Positions 1 to 7,376 of a stretch of DNA of 39,153 bases are shown here, piece after piece. The DNA is from Candidatus Thiomargarita nelsonii (lineage in GTDB: Bacteria; Pseudomonadota; Gammaproteobacteria; Beggiatoales; Beggiatoaceae). Below the pieces are notes generated by a model that was not told the DNA's origin, ran no database searches, and was given only the letters and a program-made list of their open reading frames with translations. Each line of letters begins with the position of its first letter. Position 1 is the first letter of the stretch. The stretch is taken from NCBI GenBank assembly GCA_000785145.2, contig JSZA02000066.1:1-39153 (forward strand), given 5' to 3'. The position numbers and the translations under genes are program-made.

Positions 1-29
1 CAAAAGTTTTCGCGCAGCGAAAACTTTTG
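1..29. repeat. Perfect 13-bp-arm palindrome
   Basis: The arms CAAAAGTTTTCGC and GCGAAAACTTTTG enclose a three-base loop, giving a perfect hairpin. It abuts the MITE right end that follows. Its GCGCAGCG centre resembles the GC core of the GTTTCGGG palindromes elsewhere in the window, so it may be a related REP-type unit. No gene is visible in it. Confidence 0.7.
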
Positions 30-35
30 CCTCGG

Positions 36-75
36 AAGGCAATCCTTTATGGTTGCCCTTAACTTAATGGCATTG
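36..75. mobile_element. Right end of a MITE (TIR CTTAACTTAATGGCATTG)
   Basis: Bases 58-75 are the right terminal inverted repeat of the MITE family seen complete at 4391, 13047, 18655 and 29608. They are preceded by the GGCAATCC...GGTTGCC hairpin arm used inside some copies. The left end is outside the window or lost, so no target-site duplication can be scored. The element ends 17 bp before the likely start codon of the next gene and may have replaced its original upstream region. Confidence 0.7.
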
Positions 76-92
76 TGATGAAAGGTGCAATC

Positions 93-560
93 ATGGAAAT
101 CCATTACCAATACCAGTTCAGCGTCAATGCTCAAAAGACACAACCAGTTAAAGTACACAGTAAGATTGAACTCAATGGATATTGTGACGCATTTCCACAG
201 CATTTCAATTACCAGTTAAAAGGGGGACAATTTGAACAAGGTTGCCTGCCTGACATGGAACTGACTAAGTTGCCTGAAAGATTAACGCATGAACAGATTT
301 GTGAAATGTTGCCAGAAATTTGCAAGCCAGCAGCACCGATGGCAAGCCCTGAAAACTCATCGGAAGAGTATTGTCTGATGTTTCCTGATGAATGCCCAGA
401 GAAGGAGGAGTATGAAGACACGGAGACTATGAAAGAGATTTGTGAAATAGACGAACCTAACTCTTCAAAATGTATTATGTGGAAAAAAATAGAGACTGAA
501 TTTGCGTCCTGCTTTTTCAATTCTGAGTGTCATACTTTTGAGATCAGTATTTCAGAATGA
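93..560 (+). CDS. Hypothetical protein, acidic, cysteine-containing
   Basis: I do not recognise this family. The ATG at 93 is chosen because AAAGGTG lies just upstream; the longer reading frame from 75 starts inside the MITE terminal repeat and is probably spurious. The 155-residue product has no clear signal peptide or membrane segment. Its N-terminal third (MEIHYQYQFSVNAQ) looks beta-rich. The middle and C-terminal parts are acidic and hold paired cysteines (EICKP, EEYCLMFPDEC, EICEIDEPNSSKC, FASCFFNSEC). These could form disulphides if the protein were exported, but no export signal is visible. A palindromic repeat array begins about 30 bp after the stop. It could be a small true gene or the 3' part of a gene truncated by the MITE. 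Confidence 0.5.
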   Translation: MEIHYQYQFSVNAQKTQPVKVHSKIELNGYCDAFPQHFNYQLKGGQFEQGCLPDMELTKLPERLTHEQICEMLPEICKPAAPMASPENSSEEYCLMFPDECPEKEEYEDTETMKEICEIDEPNSSKCIMWKKIETEFASCFFNSECHTFEISISE

Positions 561-593
561 CAGTAAGGAATTCTCGTTCCCGCGCTCATCGTT

Positions 594-706
594 GTTTCGG
601 GAATTTCGCTGCGCGGATTTCCCGAAACAAAACTTCAAGGAGTCCAAAATAAAATTTTGGACTCCTGAGCCGTTAGGAGTCCAAGATTTATCTTGGACGT
701 CGATTA
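594..706. repeat. Composite repeat copy A (GTTTCGGG hairpin plus two GTCCAA palindromes)
   Basis: The unit is a 35-bp hairpin (594-628, arms GTTTCGGGAA and TTCCCGAAAC) followed by a constant tail with GGAGTCCAAAAT and GGAGTCCAAGAT palindromes. A second copy starts 121 bp later. The hairpin core here reads TTTCGCTGCGCGGA, the reverse complement of the core in the next copy, although the tail is in the same orientation. With the next copy it fills the gap between 560 and 863; I see no gene there. Confidence 0.85.
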
Positions 707-714
707 TCAACTGA

Positions 715-827
715 GTTTCGGGAAATCCGCGCAGCGAAATTCCCGAAACAAAACTTCAAGGAGTCCAAAATAAAATTTTGGACTCCTGAGCCGTTAGGAG
801 TCCAAGATTTATCTTGGACGTCGATTA
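715..827. repeat. Composite repeat copy B with inverted hairpin core
   Basis: This is the direct repeat of 594-706, with an essentially identical tail (750-827). The 35-bp hairpin at 715-749 is exactly the reverse complement of the hairpin at 594-628. The core has therefore flipped relative to its flank, as expected from recombination or template switching between the inverted arms. It lies just upstream of the next gene's ribosome-binding site. Confidence 0.85.
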
Positions 828-862
828 ATTAATATGATTAATAAAAAAAGGAGACACCCAAC

Positions 863-2040
863 ATGAAGAAACTGACACCCGCCGCACTAGCACTATACCT
901 GATATATCATAGTGCCCCAATTTTTTCGTCCCCCTGCTTAGAGAAAATCCCCCCGCTACCATTTACCGGCATTTCCGTTTTTGCAGATTGCGACAATGAC
1001 CAAATACTCTACTTTGTGCCAGAAGATTTAAACCTAAAAGCGGGATTATTTTATGGAAAATAATAAAAAACAATATAGAATCAAACCCTTTCGGATTAAG
1101 GATATTGAATTGACAGGATTTAGCAACGATGATGGCGTCATCAGCCAAAAAATCACCGCCAAGGGCTCATTTACTGATAGCACTTTTGCTATTCAACTGA
1201 CACTCAATCAAGAAGGTGTTGAATTATGGAAAGAATCCGCCCAAAGTGAGTTTTGGGACGTAGAACCAGCCATGTTGACTTATAAAATTCAGGCGAACAG
1301 TGATGGACAACTAGAATGGCGAGAAATGAGTTACCAAATTAATATAGAAAGTCTGCCCGCTTGTGCCATTTTAGGTGAGGATTGTACTGATCACATTAAT
1401 GAACGACTGGCAACCCATGAGCAATATGTACAATGCCGCTCACTACTAGACAATTGAAAAACCCCGTCGCGCCGAGATCAGTGCTCAAAATCTGGATAGG
1501 GCGGAGCGTCATACAGTCTATTTGTTCGCCAGAGAAGCCTTTGAAGAGGAATATGAGGCACAAAAGCGTGATTGTGCTGAAGAACTTGACTGTTTTCAGG
1601 GCAAAAAATGGATTAAGGATTTTTCATCAGAGCAAAAAATATGTCGCTTAACATGGCGCAACATACAACCCGGTTATCGCTCGCAACGCTACATAGAGTG
1701 CGCCAAGACTGAGTACCAAAGATTATTATCCGAGCGTTGTCGGGATAATCGTAGATGGGATTGCGACGGGAGAAAGGGGGATACGCAATGTCAGGGAACA
1801 CTGAAAGGCTCTTCCCAAGTCTGTTTTGAGCCAAGCACCATCAAAAACAATGTACCGTTTGAGTCTGGCACCTGTTCATTTGCCGTTTTTTTAAGACATC
1901 CCGATTTTAAAGTCTATATATTAGACAAATTTGTAGAGACGAGCATTACTGAGGCTCGCCGTGTACCGACGTGTCTCAAGATTTCCAAATCGGTGGATAA
2001 TATATCGGCAATTCGTGCTAGAATTCAATGTAAACAGTAA
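863..2040 (+). pseudogene. Frameshifted secreted cysteine-rich protein gene
   Basis: Three consecutive frames make sense only as one broken gene. Bases 863-1063 start after an AAGGAG site and encode a signal peptide (MKKLTPAALALYLIYHSAPI) and a segment ending DLNLKAGLFYGK. Reading continues in another frame from about 1053 to 1457, then in a third from about 1450 (TIEKPRRAEISAQNLDRAE) to 2040. The summed product would be about 390 residues, exported, with many cysteines in the C-terminal half. The family is not recognised. The N-terminal motif PPLPFTGISVF...QILYFVPEDL resembles PPLYWDIC...QIIYFLPTTL in the decayed gene at 3595, so the two are probably paralogues flanking the FGE gene. Sequencing error is an alternative to real frameshifts. 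Confidence 0.6.
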
Positions 2041-2073
2041 ACAGTATTTAAAGAAAACTACACGGATTCCGTT

Positions 2074-2179
2074 GTTTCGGGAATGGAGCGGAGCGGATTT
2101 CCCGAAACGCCGTCGAGAGTAAAAATGTTAAAATATTTTCAGTTGTTTCGGGAATGGAGCGGAGCGGATTTCCAGAAAC
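2074..2179. repeat. Pair of GTTTCGGG palindromes
   Basis: Two 35-bp imperfect hairpins (2074-2108 and 2145-2179) share the core TGGAGCGGAGCGGA. The second has one arm mismatch (TTTCCAGAAAC). The same core recurs in the tandem array at 32908-33085. They occupy the leader immediately before the start codon at 2203. Confidence 0.8.
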
Positions 2180-2202
2180 CCAATTTCAATAAGGAAACAA
2201 CA

Positions 2203-3333
2203 ATGAAGAAAGAAAACAATAGAAAAGTGTTTGGACTATGGCTATTAGTTGCCATTCTGACAATACCACAAGCTGGCAACGCGGAACCGCCTGAGATCAT
2301 GGTTGATACAATGATTATGGACGGACGGTTTGTGATTTTTTATCTGACGAATTTGGAAGACAAAGATTTTGAATGTCGCTATATTTATGTTAAGGCGACC
2401 GTGAAAGATCGCTCTGGTCATCTCGTGGGACGGCGTAACATTATTGTGCAAAACGTGACACTGGCTGCGGGTACTCTGGAAAGCCAGATGGAAGCCGGCA
2501 AAGAGATGATTAAACGTTTTGAAAATCAGTTTGATCAGCCGCGTATTGTGACAATCAGTGATGCGAAATACAGTTGTCAGCCTCAAAAATTTTTTCAAGA
2601 TCGCTTAAAAGACGGCAGCAAAGGCCCAGAAATGGTATGGATTCCCGCCGGAACCTTTCGGATGGGTGATATGAACGTTACCGTTACTTCGTTTCAAGGC
2701 GGTGGATTTGATAATGAAAAGCCCATTCACCGGGTATCTGTCAGTCGTTTTGCGATGGGCAAATATGAGGTGACGTTTGCGGAATATGACAAATTTGCTC
2801 AAGCGACTGGTAGAAAAAAACCAGATGATGAAGGTTGGGGACGTGCTAATCGACCGGTGATTCATGTCTCTTGGCATGATGCCACTGCTTATGCCGAGTG
2901 GATCGTTACGCAAACTGGCAAACAATATCGTCTGCCCAGCGAAGCCGAGTGGGAATACGCGGCTCGTGCTGGGACGGAAACGAAATATTGGTGGGGCAAT
3001 GATATTGGCTCTAATAAAGCTAATTGTGATGGTTGCGGTAGCCGTTTGGATGATAAACAAACGGCACCCGTTGGTTCTTTCGCAGCGAATCCCTTCGGTA
3101 TATATGACACCGTAGGAAATGTATGGGAGTGGACTTGCTCAGAATATGATAACAAATATAAAGGCAAAGAACAACAGTGTTTAATAAAAAGTCCTTCAAA
3201 ATCAAGCCATTTCGTCCTGCGCGGCGGCTCCTGGGACTTCGACGCTGGGAGGGTGCGGTCGGCGGACCGTGACGGGGGGCAGCCGACTGTGCGCCTCAGG
3301 CTCGTGGGATTTCGGCTCGCCAGGCTCCCCTAA
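2203..3333 (+). CDS. Secreted FGE-sulfatase (SUMF1) fold protein with DGR-like variable C-terminus
   Basis: The ATG at 2203 follows AAGGA; upstream in-frame codons lie in repeat DNA. The 376-residue product has a signal peptide (about 1-27, cleavage after GNA) and an uncharacterised region (28-135). A formylglycine-generating-enzyme fold follows from about residue 141: MVWIPAGTFRMG, EKPIHRVSVSRFAMGKYEVT, LPSEAEWEYAARAG, GNVWEW, then LRGGSW...GFRLAR at the end. The C-terminal LRGGSW block lacks the cysteine pair of true formylglycine-generating enzymes, so sulfatase activation is unlikely. A ligand-binding C-type-lectin-like role is more plausible. The last 37 residues (339-375) match those of the kinase-FGE protein at 26503 almost only at framework positions and differ at 12 clustered residues, as in DGR target proteins. 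Location is periplasmic or extracellular. Confidence 0.85.
   Translation: MKKENNRKVFGLWLLVAILTIPQAGNAEPPEIMVDTMIMDGRFVIFYLTNLEDKDFECRYIYVKATVKDRSGHLVGRRNIIVQNVTLAAGTLESQMEAGKEMIKRFENQFDQPRIVTISDAKYSCQPQKFFQDRLKDGSKGPEMVWIPAGTFRMGDMNVTVTSFQGGGFDNEKPIHRVSVSRFAMGKYEVTFAEYDKFAQATGRKKPDDEGWGRANRPVIHVSWHDATAYAEWIVTQTGKQYRLPSEAEWEYAARAGTETKYWWGNDIGSNKANCDGCGSRLDDKQTAPVGSFAANPFGIYDTVGNVWEWTCSEYDNKYKGKEQQCLIKSPSKSSHFVLRGGSWDFDAGRVRSADRDGGQPTVRLRLVGFRLARLP
3217..3327 (+). other. Candidate DGR variable region VR1
   Basis: This 37-codon block is visibly GC-rich against AT-rich surroundings. It aligns without gaps to 29353-29463. By my hand count the two differ at 30 of 111 bases; 23 of these fall in 12 codons and change the amino acid, mostly at codon positions 1 and 2, and 15 of the 23 have adenine in one copy. 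Framework codons (CGC GGC GGC, CGG CTC GCC AGG) are shared. Homology is absent immediately upstream and downstream. Adenine-specific mutagenic retrohoming from a shared template would give this pattern. The template and reverse transcriptase are not in the window. Confidence 0.65.
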
Positions 3334-3351
3334 CCCTTGGGTTTTGGCCCT

Positions 3352-3437
3352 TTTACCCTTGGGTTTTGGGTTTTTGGGTTTTTGGGTTTTTGGGTTTTTG
3401 GGTTTTTGGGTTTTTGATCTTTTGATTTTTTGATCTT
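3352..3437 (+). repeat. GGGTTTTT tandem array, G-quadruplex-capable
   Basis: From 3361 there are seven GGG tracts separated by four or five T (first bases 3361, 3368, 3376, 3384, 3392, 3400, 3408). This satisfies the G3-loop(1-7) quadruplex rule on the plus strand. Flanking parts (ACCCTTGGGTTTT before, TTTTGATCTTTTGATTTTTT after) are degenerate. The array starts about 30 bp after the stop of the FGE gene, directly behind the candidate variable region. From here to 3580 I see no gene. Confidence 0.85.
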
Positions 3438-3580
3438 TAAAAGGGGAGAAAAATTTGACGATTGTTGTGGGAAGCCTTGCACCGCAAGGCGGAGCCCACG
3501 ATTTTATAATAACAATGTTATTAATATGGTTTTATCACTCCAGTATAGTGCAGAACAACGAATGTAGAACAACGAATTTA

Positions 3581-4182
3581 ATGAACAAACTTAACAAATC
3601 ACCTTATACAATAGCCCTACCCTAATAACTTCACCGGCATTAAGTTTTGACTGCAATGGACCCTATCCACCTTCAGGGCCCTGTATTGACTGCACCATCA
3701 AACTTAGCAAACCCGCGCAACTACTAAAAGCTCCCCCCCTATACTGGGACATTTGCAAAGGCGAAAATGCAGAAACGCAGATAATCTATTTTTTGCCCAC
3801 AACGCTCTCAGCAATTATCAAGCGTGGCAAAGCAGCCCAACGACTCAGAACACTGGCGAATGGAGACCTCAAATTGATAGCAACGCTCAACTATCATCCT
3901 TGGGGCAAAGACACCGAACAAACCAGCTTGATAAAAACCCTAACAACTCAATACCCCAAAATGAGAATCAGACAGATTGTCCCTTGGCAATATGAAACCA
4001 AGTTTTTTGGCAAAATCAATGACTGGATAAAAAAGAACAAAATTTGGACAAAACCCACAGGAGTTGGTATATTTAACAAACTCACCCTAACCATAGTCTT
4101 TCACAAGCAATTTGCAACACAAGTCAAAGCCGCATTAGCCCGAAATATGGGCATATTAGATAAAGTGATACCAACAGATTAG
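3581..4182 (+). pseudogene. Decayed secreted-protein gene, paralogue of the gene at 863
   Basis: An ATG at 3581 gives MNKLNKSPYTIALP and then stops. The main frame is open from 3595 to 4182 without an early ATG, so one frameshift near 3625 is inferred. The open part encodes about 195 residues, including FDCNGPYPPSGPCIDC, then PPLYWDIC...QIIYFLPTTL, which resembles PPLPFTGISVF...QILYFVPEDL of the gene at 863. A basic C-terminal region follows (WIKKNKIWTKPTGVGIFNKL). Three or four cysteines lie near the N-terminus. The family is not recognised. A start at an internal ATG would remove the conserved part, so I prefer a broken gene. Confidence 0.5.
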
Positions 4183-4230
4183 GCATCCGATTGCACTGTA
4201 CTTGGGAGGATTGCATTGAATTATCAAAGA

Positions 4231-4257
4231 AATCCTATTACTTCAAGAAATAGGATT
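4231..4257. repeat. AATCCTAT hairpin
   Basis: The arms AATCCTAT and ATAGGATT enclose TACTTCAAGAA. The same hairpin family occurs at 7422-7453 and 38867-38900. Here it is not followed by a T-run, so terminator function is unsupported. Confidence 0.6.
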
Positions 4258-4295
4258 ACTCAGCACATTTTAATTTTGCACAGAGGAAGCCAAAC

Positions 4296-5190
4296 ATGAA
4301 ATATGCTCTTGAAGAACGGATTGGAGAGCCGTCCCTGTTTTGTGGTCGAAAACAGGAAATGGAATTACTGATGAATTGGAGCCATCAGATCAATGCCATT
4401 AAGTTAAGGAAAATCCATACATGTAGGGTGGATTAAGCGATAGCGTATCCACCTGATTAATATATAAATCTCGGTGGATACGCTATCGCTTAATCCACCC
4501 TACATAGTCTTAACTTAATGGCATTGAGCCATCAGATACCCAGAAAAACGGCAAAATATCGTGCCCTGTTAGGCAGACGCAAAAGTAGCAAATCTGCCAT
4601 TATGCAGCGACTGTTCAACATTTTGTGGAATCAAAACGGTACCGTGATCCCGTTTTATTTTGAAATGCACGTTTATTATCGTACCTTTATGAGCCAATTT
4701 TTATCCTTTAAAACGCGCACCGTTTTAGACTATGGAAATCGCCCTTGGGATTTTGCCGAACTCAGAAAAATGGCAAAAGCGATCAACAACAACAATGCAC
4801 TGAAGGATATGGATGGCTTTCAAGATTGCCTATACAAGGAACGGGTGGATCAAACCATGAATTGGGCATTTAACGCACCGAGTGTCTTCGCCGGTAAAGA
4901 AAACGTCTTTTTCCTAGTTATGATCGATGAAATTCAGTATATGACTGACTATATTTTTCGTGACAAAGAGTACAAGGTTTTGGCATATCACTTGCAAGGT
5001 GCTTATCATGGACTCGTCGAAACGAAGTAACGAAGTAATCCAAAGTTGCTCCGATGCTCGTTTCTGGCAGTTATGCAGGTTGGATGGTCAAAATGATGCG
5101 AGAAATGTTTGTTGGGGGGCGACTGAAACAAACGGAAATTAAGCGCCTCGGCCATATCGTGGCGGGCAACCATAAAGGAGAGATATGACA
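4296..5190 (+). pseudogene. AAA/archaeal-type ATPase gene disrupted by a MITE and a short insertion
   Basis: The start at 4296 follows AGAGGA. The first segment encodes MKYALEERIGEPSLFCGRKQ and runs into a MITE at 4391. After removing the MITE and one copy of its target duplication the frame continues exactly (...MNWSHQIPRKTAKYRALLGR). A P-loop-like GRRKSSKSA follows, with Ser where the motif normally has Gly, then a Walker B-like VMIDEIQ near the middle. At about 5020 a 17-base insertion with two ACGAAGTA units introduces stops and a frameshift. Reading resumes in another frame as SKVAPMLVSGSYAGWMVKMM to about 5190. The family is the STAND-like ATPase group with a short N-terminal FCGR motif. 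With two separate lesions it is very likely inactive. Confidence 0.8.
4391..4526. mobile_element. MITE, 136 bp, 11-bp target-site duplication
   Basis: Left TIR CAATGCCATTAAGTTAAG, right TIR CTTAACTTAATGGCATTG. The interior is a long hairpin with arms TGTAGGGTGGATTAAGCGAT and its complement. The flanks AGCCATCAGAT (4380-4390 and 4527-4537) are an exact 11-bp duplication. It interrupts the ATPase gene, and on-paper excision with one duplication copy restores the frame. It encodes no protein. Confidence 0.92.
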
Positions 5191-5201
5191 TTCTTGTTGG
5201 A

Positions 5202-5223
5202 GTCCAAAGCTTTAGCTTTGGAC
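5202..5223. repeat. GTCCAAAGC palindrome
   Basis: The arms GTCCAAAGCT and AGCTTTGGAC form a near-perfect hairpin of the GTCCAA family. It lies between the ATPase pseudogene and the next gene. Confidence 0.75.
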
Positions 5224-5255
5224 GAAGAGTAATTTTATTTCATCATCAAGTAAAA

Positions 5256-5639
5256 ATGAATCCTGAAAAAGTAGTATTTGGTTTTTTTATCGTCTGGGCA
5301 TTGACCTTAAATTTTGGGTTTTATCTAGGCGATGTAGCCTCACCTGCCCACCATCATGCCTACGAATTAGCCGCTGCCATTTTTGTGAATTTGGTGGCGA
5401 CTATTTTGAAATTTGGTGATCGTTCACATATGGGGGCTTTCTTGTTGTCAACCAGTTTTGTAGCCGATTTGCAATTGTTTGCCGCTGCCATTGTTTGGGG
5501 TATTGCCATGAATATAGAACCCATCGGTATGACGGCATCGGTAATGGCGAGCATTGTATCTCTGGCAGGTGGTGCAATGTTGGCGAATATCGTATCCGTT
5601 TTGTTGTTGGTGATTGAGACGGCAACTTTGCAGAGATAA
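5256..5639 (+). CDS. Small integral membrane protein, DUF6394-like
   Basis: The 127-residue product has about four hydrophobic segments: VVFGFFIVWALTLNFGF; YELAAAIFVNLVATILK; a mid segment around VADLQLFAAAIVWGIAM; and a C-terminal one around GAMLANIVSVLLLVIE. A GDRSHMGA loop lies between the second and third. I associate this sequence with DUF6394, a family I recall next to potassium-channel genes in gammaproteobacteria; the assignment is from memory. The stop is 4 bp before the channel start, so the two are almost certainly co-transcribed and the protein may be a channel accessory subunit. No strong Shine-Dalgarno site is visible before the ATG at 5256. Confidence 0.75.
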   Translation: MNPEKVVFGFFIVWALTLNFGFYLGDVASPAHHHAYELAAAIFVNLVATILKFGDRSHMGAFLLSTSFVADLQLFAAAIVWGIAMNIEPIGMTASVMASIVSLAGGAMLANIVSVLLLVIETATLQR

Positions 5640-5643
5640 ACTA

Positions 5644-7362
5644 ATGAATGCCATTATCTGTCTAATCATGCGCCGAATGCGTATACCGTTATTAGTGTTA
5701 CTCATGGTGTACACAATCGCGATAGTAGGTATGACCTTCATGCCGGGGGTGGATTCACAAGGCAATCCTTGGCGGATGAATTTCTTTGAAGCCCATTATT
5801 TTGTCTCCTACATGGGCACCACCATTGGTTTCGGCGAACTTCCATACCCATTTTCTAATACACAACGAATGTGGGTGATATTGTCGATGTATATGACCGT
5901 AGTAGCATGGATTTATGCTATTGGAGTCTTGCTGGCTTTGGTACAAGATGAGGCCTTACGGCGTGCCATTGTGGAAAGCCGCTTTACTCGTGCTGTCAGC
6001 AATATCCATGAACCATTTTATCTCATTTGTGGCTATGGAGATACCGGAAGAGCTTTGGTGAGTGCCTTGGAAAAACGCTTGATGCGTACTGTGGTGATAG
6101 AAATGAAGCCTGAACGCATCGATGTGTTAATACTGGAAAATTATCCGGTTTATGTCCCCAAGCTCGGTGCCGATGCCAGTCAACCTAATCATCTTGTTGA
6201 AGGCGGCTTAAAAAATCCTCATTGTGCGGGTGTCGTCGCTGTCACGGATGATAATTTAGTTAATTTACATATTGCTATCAGCACCAAACTCCTGAGACCG
6301 GAATTAACCGTGATTGCTCGTGTGGACTCCCATGATGTCGCCGCTAATATGGACTCCTTTGGCACCGATTTTATCATTAACCCCTTTGTTATCTTTGCCA
6401 GCAAACTGCATACGGCCTTGCATTCCCCTGAACTGTTATTATTGCGTGACTGTCTGAGCGGTTATAAAACCTCGTGCCAGCCTTTAAATCCGCCGCAATC
6501 GGGTTTATGGGTCTTATGTGGTTATGGACGGTTTGGCAAAGCCGTGTACGAGCGACTCAAGGAAAAAAAGGAATTGCGTTTGGTAGTGATTGAAGCGGTG
6601 CTGGAGAAAACCGGTTTTCCGCCGGCTCCGTATGTTGCGGGACGGGGAACGGAAGCGGATACCTTACAGCAAGCACATATTGAGGATGCGGTTGGTCTGA
6701 TCGCTGGCACTGATGATGATGTGAATAATTTGTCGATTGTGATGACTGCCCGTGAATTGAATCCTAATCTGTTTGTGGTGATCAGACAAAATAGGGCTGA
6801 TAATAAGATTATTTTTGAGGCGGCAAAGGCGGATATTACTATGCAGCCGAGCCAGATTATTGCCAACCATATTCGGGTGTTATTAACCACGCCAAAATTA
6901 GTCGATTTCTTACGCTTAACCAAACTGCGTGGTAATAAGTGGACACGTCAACTGGTCACTCGTCTCAAGACGGCATTGAATTCAACGCCGCCTTCGATTT
7001 GGCAAATGACGATAGATAAGGATTCGACCCCTGCATTATGGGAGGCTTTAAAGGACAAACTGATCAATTTGAAATGCTTGCAGATGGATCCGCGAGATCG
7101 TCGTAAAAAGTTGGCTTGTATTCCCCTGTTGTTAATACGCGGCGAGGAGGAAATTCAGTTACCAGAGGAGACTGAATGTTTAAGACAGGGGGATCAAGTG
7201 TTATGGTGTGGAAAACATGGGGTCGCTTCATGGATGGAATGGACCTTGCGTGATCCGTTGGTATTGACGTATTTGTCAACCGGACATATTTTGCCTCGGA
7301 GCTATGTTTGGCGATGGTTGCAGAACAAAAATATGACTGTAACACGGCTCCCAAACTCTTAG
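5644..7362 (+). CDS. Two-TM potassium channel with two TrkA-N/RCK domains
   Basis: The ATG at 5644 lies 4 bp after the preceding stop; upstream in-frame codons overlap that gene. The product has 572 residues: TM1 about 15-35, pore loop with filter-like TTIGFGE at 59-65 (Phe in place of the usual Tyr), TM2 about 77-100. The first Rossmann RCK domain has GYGDTG at 130-135 and the second GYGRFG at 293-298. A C-terminal part with TrkA-C-like character follows from about 470. The pattern is that of MthK-like channels gated by nucleotide or ion binding to the RCK ring, except that both RCK domains are on one chain. It acts in the inner membrane, probably in potassium homeostasis. It pairs with the upstream small membrane protein. 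Confidence 0.88.
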   Translation: MNAIICLIMRRMRIPLLVLLMVYTIAIVGMTFMPGVDSQGNPWRMNFFEAHYFVSYMGTTIGFGELPYPFSNTQRMWVILSMYMTVVAWIYAIGVLLALVQDEALRRAIVESRFTRAVSNIHEPFYLICGYGDTGRALVSALEKRLMRTVVIEMKPERIDVLILENYPVYVPKLGADASQPNHLVEGGLKNPHCAGVVAVTDDNLVNLHIAISTKLLRPELTVIARVDSHDVAANMDSFGTDFIINPFVIFASKLHTALHSPELLLLRDCLSGYKTSCQPLNPPQSGLWVLCGYGRFGKAVYERLKEKKELRLVVIEAVLEKTGFPPAPYVAGRGTEADTLQQAHIEDAVGLIAGTDDDVNNLSIVMTARELNPNLFVVIRQNRADNKIIFEAAKADITMQPSQIIANHIRVLLTTPKLVDFLRLTKLRGNKWTRQLVTRLKTALNSTPPSIWQMTIDKDSTPALWEALKDKLINLKCLQMDPRDRRKKLACIPLLLIRGEEEIQLPEETECLRQGDQVLWCGKHGVASWMEWTLRDPLVLTYLSTGHILPRSYVWRWLQNKNMTVTRLPNS

Positions 7363-7376
7363 CAGTATTGTATTTT

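Noticed and set aside
502..714. ORF overlapping the repeat array after the first gene
   Set aside because: It translates palindromic repeats and the end of the first gene; no ribosome-binding site.
863..1457. Programmed ribosomal frameshift joining 863 and 1053
   Set aside because: No slippery heptamer with a clear stimulator is evident, and a second, separate break exists near 1450.
2203..3333. Active sulfatase-modifying (formylglycine-generating) enzyme
   Set aside because: The cysteine pair of true enzymes is absent around LRGGSW and no sulfatase gene is nearby.
3361..3416. GGGTTTTT repeats as a telomere or chromosome end
   Set aside because: Only seven units, internal to a contig with genes on both sides; low-complexity expansion is simpler.
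4391..4526. Structured ncRNA or riboswitch
   Set aside because: The long hairpin has TIRs and target duplications and recurs in unrelated places, so it is a MITE.
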